DNA of 64,000 nucleotides from Pseudophaeobacter sp965641885. Lineage in GTDB: Bacteria > Pseudomonadota > Alphaproteobacteria > Rhodobacterales > Rhodobacteraceae. This document shows, piece after piece, positions 24,864 to 33,565 of this stretch (position 1 is its first letter; the number at the start of each line of letters is the position of its first letter). The stretch covers positions 992,001 to 1,056,000 of the forward strand of contig OZ282574.1 in NCBI GenBank assembly GCA_965641885.1, in the 5' to 3' direction. The notes under the pieces were generated by a model. The model worked only from the letters and a program-made list of their open reading frames with translations. It ran no database searches and was not told where the DNA came from. Both the position numbers and the translations under genes were made by a program.

Positions 24864-25150
24864 ACGTGCAATCTCTAAAAAAGTGATCTGTTGCGCATTT
24901 TGCAGGACGGGGGGAGGTGGATGCGCAATCTAAAATGTGCTTTCAATTTTCGGATGCTCGTCATTCGCATTCCAGCGCGAGGCGAGCGACGACTTAGTAT
25001 GCGATCAGTGGGAGGGCCACAAGTCGTCGCTGTGACGTTCTGTTGTTGCAAGACATGCGGGCGGTTTTCCCAGCACTTCGGGCCTCGCACTTCTGGTGTT
25101 TCGAAAGGGCTGCAACAGGCGGAGTGCGCCGGGCACCAATCCACCTGTGG
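24864..25150. other. Gene-free spacer between the ATP-grasp gene and the TRAP operon
   Basis: About 290 bp with no supported gene. Frames crossing it on both strands are cysteine- or arginine-rich and do not look like proteins. It holds the ATP-grasp upstream region and the 3' end of the minus-strand TRAP operon; no clear terminator hairpin was seen. Confidence 0.5.
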
Positions 25151-26506
25151 TCACGAGCCGATCAAGCGCGGCAGCCAAAAGACGAGGCCCGGCACTGCCA
25201 GCAGAACGATCACGCGGAGCAATTCGGCGGCAAAGAAGGGGAGAACGCCTAGGAACGTGTCGCGCATCGGGACATCCTTTGTCTGCGCCGAGATGATAAA
25301 GACGTTCATACCGACTGGCGGCGTGATCAGGCCAAGTTCGACCACGATCAACGCCAAAATCCCAAACCAGATCTTCAGATCTTCGGTCGTCATGCCAAAG
25401 GGGCTGTCGGCGGCCGCGACCCAGTCACCGCCGTTGATCTCTACAAGGACAGGCCAGAAAAAGGGGATCGCGAGGAGGATCATTGACAGGCTGTCCATCA
25501 GACAGCCAAGCAGGATCAGCGCCGTCAGCAACAGGATCAGCGTGGTCATGGGCGCAAGACCTGATGCGGCCATCATCTCTGCCATGGCCTGCGGAACACC
25601 GCCGCGTGCCATGAAGATCTTCAGCAGTTCCGCGCCAAGCAAGATGAGAAAGATCATGCCGGTGGTCTTTGCGGTCTCCAAAAGTGCATCGCGCGTCTCA
25701 GCCAGCGTCAGTTTGCGGCGCACCAGGCCGATCAGGGCGACCATGACCACACCCGCAGCCGCGGCGGGGGTGGGATTGAACAGGCCAAAATACAGACCGC
25801 CGATCACCGCTGCAAAGACAACCAGGACCGGAAATATGTTCAGCGTCGCCACCAGTCGCTCCTCGCGCGTTGAGCGTTGCCCGGCAGGGCCTGCGCCGGG
25901 AACTATTGTGGTATAGGCAAAGATGGTCAGCATGAAAAAGGCGACAGCGATCAAGCCCGGCAGAAGGGCTGCCATGAACATGGTGACCACATTTGCCTCG
26001 ACAATGATCGCATAGATAATCAGCACGACCGAGGGCGGGATCAGGATGCCCAGCACGCCACCGGCTGCAACGGTGCCGGTGGCAAGCCGGTTGGAATATT
26101 TGTACTTTCTAAGCTCTGGCAATGCCACGCGTCCCATTGTCGATGCGGTCGCAAGGGAGGATCCGCAAACCGCGCCAAAGCCTGCGCAGGCTGCGATTGC
26201 TGCCATGGCGACGCCGCCTCGCATCCAGCCCAGCCAGGCATTTGCTGCCCGGAACAGATCGGCAGACAGGCCCGTGCGCGAGGCGATGGCTCCCATCAGG
26301 ATAAACAGCGGCACCACAGACAGATCGTAGGTCGAGAATTGCGCGTAGGCGAGATCTTTTAGCTGGTTCAGCACGATAGGCCAGCCGTTCAGCAAGGCCG
26401 TGCCAATGCCGCCGACAAAGATCATGGCATAGGCAATCGGTATCCGGATGCCGATCAACACCACAAGAACACCAAGGCCCGCGAGGCCGATCATAAGGTT
26501 ATCCAA
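25151..26506 (-). CDS. TRAP transporter large permease (DctM type)
   Basis: The large membrane subunit of a tripartite ATP-independent transporter, driving sodium-coupled uptake. The 451-residue protein has about 12 hydrophobic segments; typical DctM motifs are VVPLFILMGAIASRTGLS, AGFGAVCGSSLATASTMG, GILIPPSVVLIIYAI and GLITPPVGMNVFI. It starts two bases after the small permease gene, so the order binding protein-small-large subunit is one operon. The substrate is decided by the binding protein. Confidence 0.95.
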   Translation of the reverse strand: MDNLMIGLAGLGVLVVLIGIRIPIAYAMIFVGGIGTALLNGWPIVLNQLKDLAYAQFSTYDLSVVPLFILMGAIASRTGLSADLFRAANAWLGWMRGGVAMAAIAACAGFGAVCGSSLATASTMGRVALPELRKYKYSNRLATGTVAAGGVLGILIPPSVVLIIYAIIVEANVVTMFMAALLPGLIAVAFFMLTIFAYTTIVPGAGPAGQRSTREERLVATLNIFPVLVVFAAVIGGLYFGLFNPTPAAAAGVVMVALIGLVRRKLTLAETRDALLETAKTTGMIFLILLGAELLKIFMARGGVPQAMAEMMAASGLAPMTTLILLLTALILLGCLMDSLSMILLAIPFFWPVLVEINGGDWVAAADSPFGMTTEDLKIWFGILALIVVELGLITPPVGMNVFIISAQTKDVPMRDTFLGVLPFFAAELLRVIVLLAVPGLVFWLPRLIGS

Positions 26507-26508
26507 GG

Positions 26509-27021
26509 TCAGGTACTCCGGGAGGGTCGGATGGCCGCGATGGCCTCAATCAGGGTGATGACTGCGGCCATCAGCAAAAGCAGCAAGGAAATCAGCACAG
26601 GCACAAAGGCCCACCAAATCGGGATTTCCAGAATGCCGGTAAACTCTGTGTAGGTCCTGTAGTCCACCAGACCCAGCCACATGCGCCAGCTGAGCAACGC
26701 GGCAAAGGCACAGGCGACCAGCGCCGCCAGCAGCGACATGACTGCGACCTGCGCTGCAGAGGCCCGCATGGTAAATATGTCTGCCGAGACATTCGCCCCA
26801 GTAAGTTGGCAATAGGGTAGAAAGGCAAAGATGGCGATGGCGGTGCCCATCTCGGTCAGCTCGAAATCTCCGGGAAAGGGACGGTTCATTAGCCAGCCGG
26901 CAAGGATCGACCAGGCATTGACCGCGACCACGGCCAACAACACCGCGCCGCCAAATAGCGCCCAGGCCTCGATCACAAGGCGCGCGGGACGAAACCGCCC
27001 CGCGCCCGCATGAGCTGCCAT
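26509..27021 (-). CDS. TRAP transporter small permease (DctQ type)
   Basis: The small four-helix membrane subunit that links the binding protein to the large permease. The 170-residue protein has hydrophobic segments at about residues 18-42, 55-75, 92-112 and 138-162 and the DctQ-like FELTEMGTAIAIFAFLPYCQLTGANVSAD region. Its start codon overlaps the stop of the binding protein gene by one base. The first 15 residues are basic and cytoplasmic. Confidence 0.9.
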   Translation of the reverse strand: MAAHAGAGRFRPARLVIEAWALFGGAVLLAVVAVNAWSILAGWLMNRPFPGDFELTEMGTAIAIFAFLPYCQLTGANVSADIFTMRASAAQVAVMSLLAALVACAFAALLSWRMWLGLVDYRTYTEFTGILEIPIWWAFVPVLISLLLLLMAAVITLIEAIAAIRPSRST

Positions 27022-28058
27022 CAGTTGGAGGCCATGTTCTGGTTCACCAGTTCGACGGCCCGATCGTACAGCGCCCGCCCGTCGATGCCTTTGGCATCCA
27101 TGTCGGCTATCCAGCGGTCGACAACAGAGGCCGTGCGCGCGTCAAAAGCGCCCCATTCTTCTTCGGTCAACTGGATATGCGTGTTTCCGCTGTTGACGGC
27201 AACCTCGATGCCGTGGGCATCAGCATCGGCCCAGACTTTGCCAACCTCGGCGTGCCAGTCCGCGTTCGACACCTCGCGGAAGATGGCCTGGATATCCGCG
27301 GGCAGGCTCTCCCATTTTGCCTGGTTCATCAGCACCGAAAACGACGTCGTGCCCAGCCGTTTGCCGCCGGGGCCTTCGATCTGGTAATCCGTTACCTCGT
27401 GGATTTTGAGGGCCGGAATAATCTCCCAGGGGATCAAGGCCCCGTCGATCACCTTCTTGGATAGGGCCACGGGGATCTCTCCCACCGAGGTCTGTACAGG
27501 AGACGCGCCAAGCGCTTCGAGCACCCAGGATCCGGTGCGGGATGGCACGCGGATCTTCTTACCTGCCAGATCGGCCGGGCTGCGGATCTGATCACTGGCC
27601 ATCTGCATGGCCTGGCCTTGGTGGACGTGCTGGAACATCGGGATGACGCCCTTGAAATCCTCAGCAAGGTAGTCGTCATACATTGCCATCATGGCCTTGT
27701 TGACGGCGGCGTTGTCGCCCTGGTGCACCCCGGGCAGCTCAAAGACTTCGGTGCGTGGAAAGGCCCCGGCAGCATAGGCGTTGACGATCCATACGAGGTC
27801 AACCACCCCATCGCGCGCCTGACGTGGCAGTTGCGGCGGCTTGCCCCCAAGCGTCATCGACGGGAAGATTTCTATCGACACGCGGCCATTGGAGGCCTCT
27901 TCAACCCGTTTGGCCCAGGGTTCCAGCATCTGGGAATGGGCCGGGGCCTTGGGGCTGAGGAAGTGGTGCAGTTTAAGCTGTATATCCTGCGCCGTGGCCA
28001 CTCCGGTTGCCAGCCCTAAGGCAATGGCCGATGAGGCAAGTGTCTTGATGATGTTCAT
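27021..28058 (-). CDS. TRAP transporter substrate-binding protein (DctP type)
   Basis: The periplasmic binding protein of the TRAP system, 345 aa, with signal peptide MNIIKTLASSAIALGLATGVATA. The family core is visible: ANGRVSIEIFPS-like VSIEIFPSMTLGG, LAGKKIRVPSRTGSWVLEALGASPV and KKVIDGALIPWEI. The ATG at 28058 has GGGAGG upstream; the longer frame is not needed. It follows the ThDP enzyme gene by 34 bp on the same strand, so uptake and decarboxylation are probably co-expressed. This suggests a 2-oxo or aromatic acid ligand, which is inference. Confidence 0.92.
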   Translation of the reverse strand: MNIIKTLASSAIALGLATGVATAQDIQLKLHHFLSPKAPAHSQMLEPWAKRVEEASNGRVSIEIFPSMTLGGKPPQLPRQARDGVVDLVWIVNAYAAGAFPRTEVFELPGVHQGDNAAVNKAMMAMYDDYLAEDFKGVIPMFQHVHQGQAMQMASDQIRSPADLAGKKIRVPSRTGSWVLEALGASPVQTSVGEIPVALSKKVIDGALIPWEIIPALKIHEVTDYQIEGPGGKRLGTTSFSVLMNQAKWESLPADIQAIFREVSNADWHAEVGKVWADADAHGIEVAVNSGNTHIQLTEEEWGAFDARTASVVDRWIADMDAKGIDGRALYDRAVELVNQNMASN

Positions 28059-28092
28059 GGTATCCTCCCTTGGTTTTATAGGACGCGCCCGT

Positions 28093-29826
28093 TCAATGTG
28101 GCGCAGCTCTTGCAATGGCGATGTTGAGCAGCACCTGCCGACGTTCGCTGGTCGCCATCTCTATGGCGCGCTCAAGCGCTGCGGGCAGGTCGGCACCGTC
28201 GGTGACCGTTTCGGTCCAGGCGCGGCTAGCTTCGGCGGTGCGGGTGAAGTCCGGGCTGGGCCGCAGCGAGGTCAGCGGCACCTCGTTCGAGGCACGTGAG
28301 GCGCCCTCGGGATACAGCCCCTCGACCGAATGGCGCACAGCCCCCCATTCCTCGTTGTTGAGAACCAGAACGATCACCGGCAAATCCTGCGCTTCGGCCA
28401 CAAGATGGCAGGCGGTGGGGTTGGCAAACATGTAGCTGCCGTCGCCCATGGTGGCAAAGACCAGGCGTTCAGGACAGGCCATCTGCGCCCCGATGGCTGC
28501 GGGCAAGCCCCAGCCAAGGCCGCCTGAATGTGGCTCTTGAAAATAGCTGTCGGGCTGGTCGAGGTCCAGCGGCATGAGGGGGCATCCCAACTCATGAAAG
28601 ACCGTGGCGCGGCGGCCATGCTGTTTCGCCTGCGCCTTGATTGCGCGGCCCAGACACAGGCTGACCCAATCCTTGGTCATCGGCGCGCCACAGCCGCTTT
28701 GTGCTATCGCGAGTGTTTTCTCCCGGCCGGTTTGCGCCGCCACGGCGATGCTGTCGCGCCGCGTCGTTAGGCGTTTTGGATCCGTCTTTTGATCTGCCAG
28801 CGCCGCCGCAAGTTCGCTAATCACCCGCTCCGTTGGCCCGACCAGTGTAAGGTCGGCCTGAAAGTTACGGACGGGCGTGCGGGTGAAAAGCGGGTCGGGT
28901 CCGGCATGGATCACAGTCACGTCGCCGCGCAGCGTGACCTTGTCCGGGAACCACGGCGCAAGCGCGTCGAGGACCAGAACCACATCCGCCTTTTCCAGCC
29001 AGGGTCCAGGGTCGGCACCTACCTGGCAGGGATGCGACAGGGGCAGGGCCAACTGGTTTGACCAGTAGTGCGACAGCGGCAAGGCGTAGGTTTCACACAG
29101 GCTCTGCAGGGCGGCAAACCCTGCTGCATTTCCTGCGCCGCGCTGGGCAATGATCAGCGGGTTTTCTGCACGCGCCAGCGCCCTGGCTGCGCGTGCCAGT
29201 GTGCCGGGGTCAGGGGCCGCAGTGACAGGCGCCATGCGCGAGGGCGCATCAAGGCCGAGACGCGGGCAGGGTTCGCAAAGCACCTCGCGCGGCAGGCTCA
29301 GATAGACCGGCCCTTTGGGGGTCGAGTTGGCAATGGCCCAGGCGCGGTCCATCAGGTCGGCAATCTGGTCGGCAAAGCGCAGCTCGTAGTGCCACTTTGT
29401 CGTCTCGCGGATCAGCGCTTCCTGGTCGAACATCTCTTGCCCCCAGCCGATCGGCACAGTGCGCGCGCCAAAGCGGCTGTGCTCGCTCACCGGGGTTCGG
29501 CCCGACATCAGGATCATTGGCACCTGATCGCACCATGCATTGATCGCGGCAGTTGCACCATTTGCCAGGCCGACATTGGTGTGCAGCAACACCGCCTGCG
29601 GGCGGCCCGTCACCTGCCAGTAGCCATGCGCCATCGACACCGCCGCGTGCTCATGCGGCACGGTGATGGGCGTCGGAAGGTCTAGCCCGGCGCGACGGGC
29701 CTCTAACAGCCCTTCGATGATCGGTGGGAAATCTGTGCCTGAATTGGCAAAGACATAGTCCACGCCGAGCGCCTTGAGCTTGCTGAAGATCGCGCCACCG
29801 GCGGTGATCGAGGCCTCATCCTTCAT
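28093..29826 (-). CDS. ThDP-dependent enzyme, benzoylformate decarboxylase-like
   Basis: A 577-residue thiamine-diphosphate enzyme of the acetolactate synthase/benzoylformate decarboxylase superfamily. The cofactor glutamate is E59 in PHEHAAVSMAHGY; the ThDP motif runs from GDGSYMFANP (461-470) to NN (490-491). H82 (LLHTNVG) and H265 (SHPCQVG) lie where benzoylformate decarboxylase has its two active-site histidines. This, with the context (TRAP transporter, aromatic-type aldehyde dehydrogenase, cupin dioxygenase), favours decarboxylation of an aromatic 2-oxo acid. An acetolactate synthase-like lyase is the alternative. It is divergent from the IclR regulator. Confidence 0.85.
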   Translation of the reverse strand: MKDEASITAGGAIFSKLKALGVDYVFANSGTDFPPIIEGLLEARRAGLDLPTPITVPHEHAAVSMAHGYWQVTGRPQAVLLHTNVGLANGATAAINAWCDQVPMILMSGRTPVSEHSRFGARTVPIGWGQEMFDQEALIRETTKWHYELRFADQIADLMDRAWAIANSTPKGPVYLSLPREVLCEPCPRLGLDAPSRMAPVTAAPDPGTLARAARALARAENPLIIAQRGAGNAAGFAALQSLCETYALPLSHYWSNQLALPLSHPCQVGADPGPWLEKADVVLVLDALAPWFPDKVTLRGDVTVIHAGPDPLFTRTPVRNFQADLTLVGPTERVISELAAALADQKTDPKRLTTRRDSIAVAAQTGREKTLAIAQSGCGAPMTKDWVSLCLGRAIKAQAKQHGRRATVFHELGCPLMPLDLDQPDSYFQEPHSGGLGWGLPAAIGAQMACPERLVFATMGDGSYMFANPTACHLVAEAQDLPVIVLVLNNEEWGAVRHSVEGLYPEGASRASNEVPLTSLRPSPDFTRTAEASRAWTETVTDGADLPAALERAIEMATSERRQVLLNIAIARAAPH

Positions 29827-29847
29827 TCAACAATCCTTTCGAGAACT

Positions 29848-29899
29848 GCCTATTTCGCAAATAGTGAGATTCTATTTGTATATAATGAGATTTTTCGCC
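29848..29899. promoter_or_regulatory. Candidate IclR operator and divergent promoter region
   Basis: The 109-bp gap between the ThDP enzyme gene and the IclR gene contains an inverted repeat CTATTT-CGC-AAATAG at 29850-29864 and a direct repeat TGAGATT (29865 and 29885) around TCTATTTGTATATAA. The AT-rich sequence fits overlapping divergent promoters. IclR binding is inferred from position. Confidence 0.45.
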
Positions 29900-29935
29900 A
29901 AACTTGGTCAAGCCCCTCATTCGGAGACCCTGCCA

Positions 29936-30670
29936 ATGGCCACCTCGCTCAACCTGTCTGTTATGAAAGCCTTTGATGCTCTGGATCTTTTGGATGAGAC
30001 CCGCCCGGAGTTGACCGTCGAACTCGTCGCCCGTGAATTGCGCCTGTCCAACGCCACGGCGCACCGGTTCCTGACCACCCTCGAAATCGCCGGTGTGCTG
30101 ACCGTGGTGCGCCGGGGGGCCTATGCACCGGGACCGCGTCTGTCGCGTTTGGGGCGCATGGCCGAGAAGCTTGCGCCACTGCCGTCCAACCTTCAGCCCG
30201 TCCTGGACCGGCTGCGGCAGGATCTGGGAGAGTCGGTGATGGCGTGTCGTTTTACGCCGCGGGGGCCGCTCTGTGTGGCGGTGTCTTTGGCGCAGCGTCC
30301 GATCTCGGTTCAGATCCGGACGGGGACCACTTTGCCGATGATGTGTACGGCACAGGGGCGGTTGTTCCTTGCCGGAATGTCGCCGCGAGACCGGGTGCAA
30401 TGGGCCACCGCACAGGGTGAATCCCATGAGGCACTTGCCGCATTGGAGCCGCTGCTGGCCCGTTTGCGGACCGAGGGGCACGCGCTGAACCAGGGCGACA
30501 ACGAACCGGACATTGCCGCTGTGTCGGTGCCGATCAGGGTGGCGGGGCGCAGCGCGCTGACCCTGTCGGTCTTTGGCACACTCAGCCGGTTTGACCCCGG
30601 TTTTATCACGCGCGCCGAAGGCGTGCTGAAGGCTGCGGCCGTCGAATTGGCTGCCGAAATAGCCTCCTGA
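29936..30670 (+). CDS. IclR family transcriptional regulator
   Basis: A 244-residue regulator. The N-terminal winged helix (MATSLNLSVMKAFDALDLLDE, LSNATAHRFLTTLEIAGVL) is followed by the effector domain (SVMACRFTPRGPLCVAVSLAQR, TTLPMMCTAQGRLFLAGM, AAVSVPIRVAGRSALTLSVFG). The ATG at 29936 was chosen because the helix-turn-helix starts right after it and GGAG lies upstream; the longer frame would overlap the divergent gene. IclR proteins often control aromatic and keto-acid catabolism, so the divergent decarboxylase-TRAP operon and the cupin gene are probable targets. Confidence 0.93.
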   Translation: MATSLNLSVMKAFDALDLLDETRPELTVELVARELRLSNATAHRFLTTLEIAGVLTVVRRGAYAPGPRLSRLGRMAEKLAPLPSNLQPVLDRLRQDLGESVMACRFTPRGPLCVAVSLAQRPISVQIRTGTTLPMMCTAQGRLFLAGMSPRDRVQWATAQGESHEALAALEPLLARLRTEGHALNQGDNEPDIAAVSVPIRVAGRSALTLSVFGTLSRFDPGFITRAEGVLKAAAVELAAEIAS

Positions 30671-30703
30671 GCAAGCCAAACATGCAAGAGAAGGAGTACA
30701 GAC

Positions 30704-31246
30704 TTGAACGATGAGCCAAAGAGTGCCGGATCGGAATTCTGGCGGGATATCAAACCCATCACCAAGGTGTTCCAGCCCGACGCCAAGCCTGAGGTCTATT
30801 TGCCCAATATCGCTGACGATGACATGCGCTACTATGTCCCGTTTACCGAAACAGTGTTCTCCAAGCCGCTCTGGATCTCGCCGAGCAAGAACCAGTGGTG
30901 CGACGTTTTGATGGCCACGGGGCCAGGTCTGGTGAACCGGCATTATCACCCGCACGAGGTCTTTGCCTATACGATCTCGGGCAAGTGGGGCTATCTGGAA
31001 CATGCCTGGATCGCCACCGCAGGTGATTTTGTCTATGAGACACCAGGCGAGGGGCATACTCTTGTGGCCTACGAGCACGCAGAGCCGATGAGGGTGCATT
31101 TCAAGGTCACGGGCCCGTTGATCTGGTTGGACGAGGACGGCGAGCCCGATGGTTATTTCGATGTTCACCAGTATATCGCCATGTGCAAAGAGCACTACGA
31201 CAAGACGGGTATCGGCGCCGCCTATATCGAGGGGCTCTTCCGCTAG
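30704..31246 (+). CDS. Cupin dioxygenase, 2,4'-dihydroxyacetophenone dioxygenase-like
   Basis: A 180-residue cupin. Size and layout match 2,4'-dihydroxyacetophenone dioxygenase, an iron enzyme that cleaves the C-C bond of an aryl ketone side chain to an aromatic acid and formate. The metal-site pattern H80-x-H82 (NRHYHPHE), E99 and H118 (PGEGHTL) is present. It starts with TTG at 30704 behind AGGAG; an ATG seven bases later is out of frame. It lies 33 bp after the IclR gene. A related diketone dioxygenase activity is also possible. A 15-bp tandem array begins right at its stop codon. Confidence 0.8.
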   Translation: MNDEPKSAGSEFWRDIKPITKVFQPDAKPEVYLPNIADDDMRYYVPFTETVFSKPLWISPSKNQWCDVLMATGPGLVNRHYHPHEVFAYTISGKWGYLEHAWIATAGDFVYETPGEGHTLVAYEHAEPMRVHFKVTGPLIWLDEDGEPDGYFDVHQYIAMCKEHYDKTGIGAAYIEGLFR

Positions 31247-31327
31247 GATCGCCCGGTTAGAGATCACCCCGTTAGAGATCACCCCGTTACAGATCACCCC
31301 GCTACAGATCACCCCGTTACAGATCAC
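31246..31327. repeat. 15-bp tandem array (about five copies) at the end of the cupin gene
   Basis: Units AGATCACCCCGTTAG (31261), AGATCACCCCGTTAC (31276), AGATCACCCCGCTAC (31291) and AGATCACCCCGTTAC (31306) follow one degenerate copy that begins at the last base of the cupin stop codon (31246-31260), with a partial copy to 31327. The array fills the whole gap between the convergent cupin and SDR genes and runs into the SDR stop codon. Confidence 0.97.
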
Positions 31328-32091
31328 ACTGACATGCCGCCATCGGCCATAAGCACATGGCCGGTGGTGAAACTTGATTGCGCCGAGGCGAGATAGAGTA
31401 TCGAGGCCGCGATTTCATCAGCCGTACCATGGCGGCCCAGGGGGATCATCTCGTCAAAGAATGCGGTGCCGTCGCGTCCGATCTGCGCACCGAGACCATC
31501 CTCCACCCGTTGTTGAAAACCGTTCGAGACCGGCCCCGGTGCGATGGCATTTACCCGGATCCCGCGGGGGGCAAGATCTTTTGCCAACACGCGCATCAGG
31601 CCGGTTAGCGCGTGTTTGGCAGTGATATAGGCATATACACCGGGATCCCCCCGCGTCGCGGCCACGCTGGAGGTCAGCACGATGCTGCCGCCCGCGCGCA
31701 TATGGGGAACGCCATATTTTGCCAGCAAGAAAGCCCCGCGCACATGCACCGCTATGACGCTGTCAAAGACCTCGGTCGGGTAGTCTTCGATCGGCGCGAC
31801 GGTGCCAAATGTACCGGCGTTTGATATCAACACATCCAATGCGCCAAAGCGCTCTACCGTGCGTGACAGGGCACGGCGCACCTGTGCTTCGTCGGTGACA
31901 TCCGCCGCAATGCGCAACACCTCTGCCGCGGCGTCGCCAAAGGTTGCGTCACAGGCTGCGTCAAGAGCGGCAAGGTCTAGATCGACCAGTGCCAGGCGCG
32001 CCCCGTGACTGTGCAGGAGGCGCGCCGCCGCTAGTCCAAGCGAGCCGGCACCTCCGGTGATAAGGCAGATTTTGCCTTCAAGATCAAACAT
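31324..32091 (-). CDS. Short-chain dehydrogenase/reductase
   Basis: A 255-residue NAD(P)-dependent SDR. It has the nucleotide motif TGGAGSLGLAAARLL near residue 12, the NAG motif (LISNAGTFG), the catalytic S-Y-K triad (TSSVAAT..YAYITAKHA) and the IRVNAIAPGPV segment. The acidic residue after strand 2 (VDLD) favours NAD. It lies downstream of the aldehyde dehydrogenase and ABC transporter genes on the same strand, so an alcohol-to-aldehyde or keto-alcohol oxidation in the same pathway is likely. Substrate not determined. Confidence 0.88.
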   Translation of the reverse strand: MFDLEGKICLITGGAGSLGLAAARLLHSHGARLALVDLDLAALDAACDATFGDAAAEVLRIAADVTDEAQVRRALSRTVERFGALDVLISNAGTFGTVAPIEDYPTEVFDSVIAVHVRGAFLLAKYGVPHMRAGGSIVLTSSVAATRGDPGVYAYITAKHALTGLMRVLAKDLAPRGIRVNAIAPGPVSNGFQQRVEDGLGAQIGRDGTAFFDEMIPLGRHGTADEIAASILYLASAQSSFTTGHVLMADGGMSV

Positions 32092-32101
32092 TAAGCCCTC
32101 C

Positions 32102-33553
32102 TCAAATCGGGTAGTGGGGTTGGCCGTCCTGGATGGTGATCCAGCGCAGGGTGGTGAATTCCTCTATTGCGGCGATGCCACCGAAACGGCCATAGCCCGA
32201 GTCTTTGACGCCGCCAAAGGGCATCTGCGCCTCGTCATGCACCGTGGGGCCGTTGATGTGGCAGATGCCGCTTTCGATCCGCCTGGCGACATTCATGGCT
32301 CGGACGGTATCGCGCCCAAAAATGCTGGCCGACAGGCCATATTCGGTGTCATTGGCGACGCGAACCGCCTCATCAACGCTACCGACGCGGACCACAGAGG
32401 CGGTGGGGCCAAAGCTTTCCTCGGTGTAGATGCGCATCGAAGGGGTGACGTGGTCGATCAGTGTTGCCTCCATCAGGACGCCCTCCGCATGGCCGCCGGC
32501 CACGATTGTCGCACCTTTGTCCTCGGCATCGCGCACCAGTCCCATGATCCGCGAGACCGCGCCTTTATCCACGACACAGCCCAGCGAGGTGTTGCCCTCA
32601 CGCGGGTCGCCAACGGTCAGGCTCCGGACCTTGGCGGCGAGTTTCTCGACAAAGGCGTCGGCCACTCTGTCCATCACCACAAGCCGCTCTGTCGACATGC
32701 AGATCTGACCCTGGTTCATATAGGCGCCAAAGGCAGCAGCCGCGACGGCGGCATCAAGGTCGGCATCATCCAGCACAATCATCGGGGCCTTGCCGCCCAG
32801 CTCTAACAGCGCGGGTTTCAGGTTTTCGGCGGCCAGTTTGGCGATGATCCGCCCCACCCGGGTCGATCCGGTAAAGTTGACGCGGCGCACTGCCGAATGG
32901 GCGATCAGCGCCTCAACGATCTCGTTTGCGTCCTCCGGTGCATTGGACAGGACGTTCAGCACCCCCTTGGGCAAACCCGCATCCTGGATCGCCTCGACGA
33001 TCAGGGCATGGGTGCGCGGTGAGAGTTCCGAGGATTTCATCACCACCGTATTGCCGCAGGCCAGCGGCATGGCGATGGCGCGCACGCCCAGGATTACCGG
33101 CGCATTCCAGGGCGCCATTGCCAAGACCACCCCGGCAGGCTGGCGGATCGCCATAGCCATAGAGCCAGGCCGGTTCGACGGAATGACCTCGCCCTTGATC
33201 ATTGTGGTCATTGAGGCGGCCTCGCGCAGCATGCCTGCAGCCAACATGACGTTGAAGCCGGCCCAGGCGGCCGTTGCCCCCAACTCGTCCGCCATGGCGC
33301 GGCTGATTTGCTCGGCGCTTGCTTCGAGATTGTCAGCCGCAGCCAACAACAGACGCCGCCGTTCCGAGGGGCCGGTCGTTGACCATTCGGGAAAGGCGCG
33401 CGCTGCTGCATCTGCCGCGCGCAGCGCATCCGTGACTGACGCCGCGGCGGCTTCGGTCGCCACCCCGCCGGTCAGGGGATTGTTGCGGGTGAATGTCCGG
33501 CCACCTTCGGCCTGCACTTTTTCACCCTCGATCAGTAAGTCCAAAACGCTCAT
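32102..33553 (-). CDS. Aldehyde dehydrogenase, salicylaldehyde/vanillin dehydrogenase-like
   Basis: A 483-residue NAD(P)-dependent aldehyde dehydrogenase. The catalytic glutamate lies in LLELGGKAPMIVL and the nucleophilic cysteine in MNQGQICMSTERLVV; NFTGSTRVGR is the cofactor motif. The sequence style resembles benzaldehyde, salicylaldehyde and vanillin dehydrogenases, in line with the decarboxylase and cupin genes nearby. I chose the ATG at 33553, with GGAG six bases upstream, over the ATG at 33565. The gene follows livF without a gap, so transport and catabolism share one transcript. Confidence 0.88.
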   Translation of the reverse strand: MSVLDLLIEGEKVQAEGGRTFTRNNPLTGGVATEAAAASVTDALRAADAAARAFPEWSTTGPSERRRLLLAAADNLEASAEQISRAMADELGATAAWAGFNVMLAAGMLREAASMTTMIKGEVIPSNRPGSMAMAIRQPAGVVLAMAPWNAPVILGVRAIAMPLACGNTVVMKSSELSPRTHALIVEAIQDAGLPKGVLNVLSNAPEDANEIVEALIAHSAVRRVNFTGSTRVGRIIAKLAAENLKPALLELGGKAPMIVLDDADLDAAVAAAAFGAYMNQGQICMSTERLVVMDRVADAFVEKLAAKVRSLTVGDPREGNTSLGCVVDKGAVSRIMGLVRDAEDKGATIVAGGHAEGVLMEATLIDHVTPSMRIYTEESFGPTASVVRVGSVDEAVRVANDTEYGLSASIFGRDTVRAMNVARRIESGICHINGPTVHDEAQMPFGGVKDSGYGRFGGIAAIEEFTTLRWITIQDGQPHYPI

Positions 33554-33565
33554 GTTGTTCTCCAT

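Noticed and set aside
23413..25150. Integrative element at tRNA-His
   Set aside because: The AT-rich gene after the tRNA suggests an insertion, but I found no integrase and no second copy of the tRNA 3' end, so no element boundaries can be given.
24891..25916. 341-codon plus-strand frame across the TRAP large permease gene
   Set aside because: Mostly antisense to the DctM-type gene; the first 80 residues lie in the spacer but are arginine/cysteine-rich without family resemblance.
29816..31327. 503-codon antisense frame across the IclR and cupin genes, beginning with a five-residue repeat
   Set aside because: It covers two recognisable plus-strand genes; its repeated N-terminus (CNGVI-type) is only the 15-bp DNA array read on the other strand.
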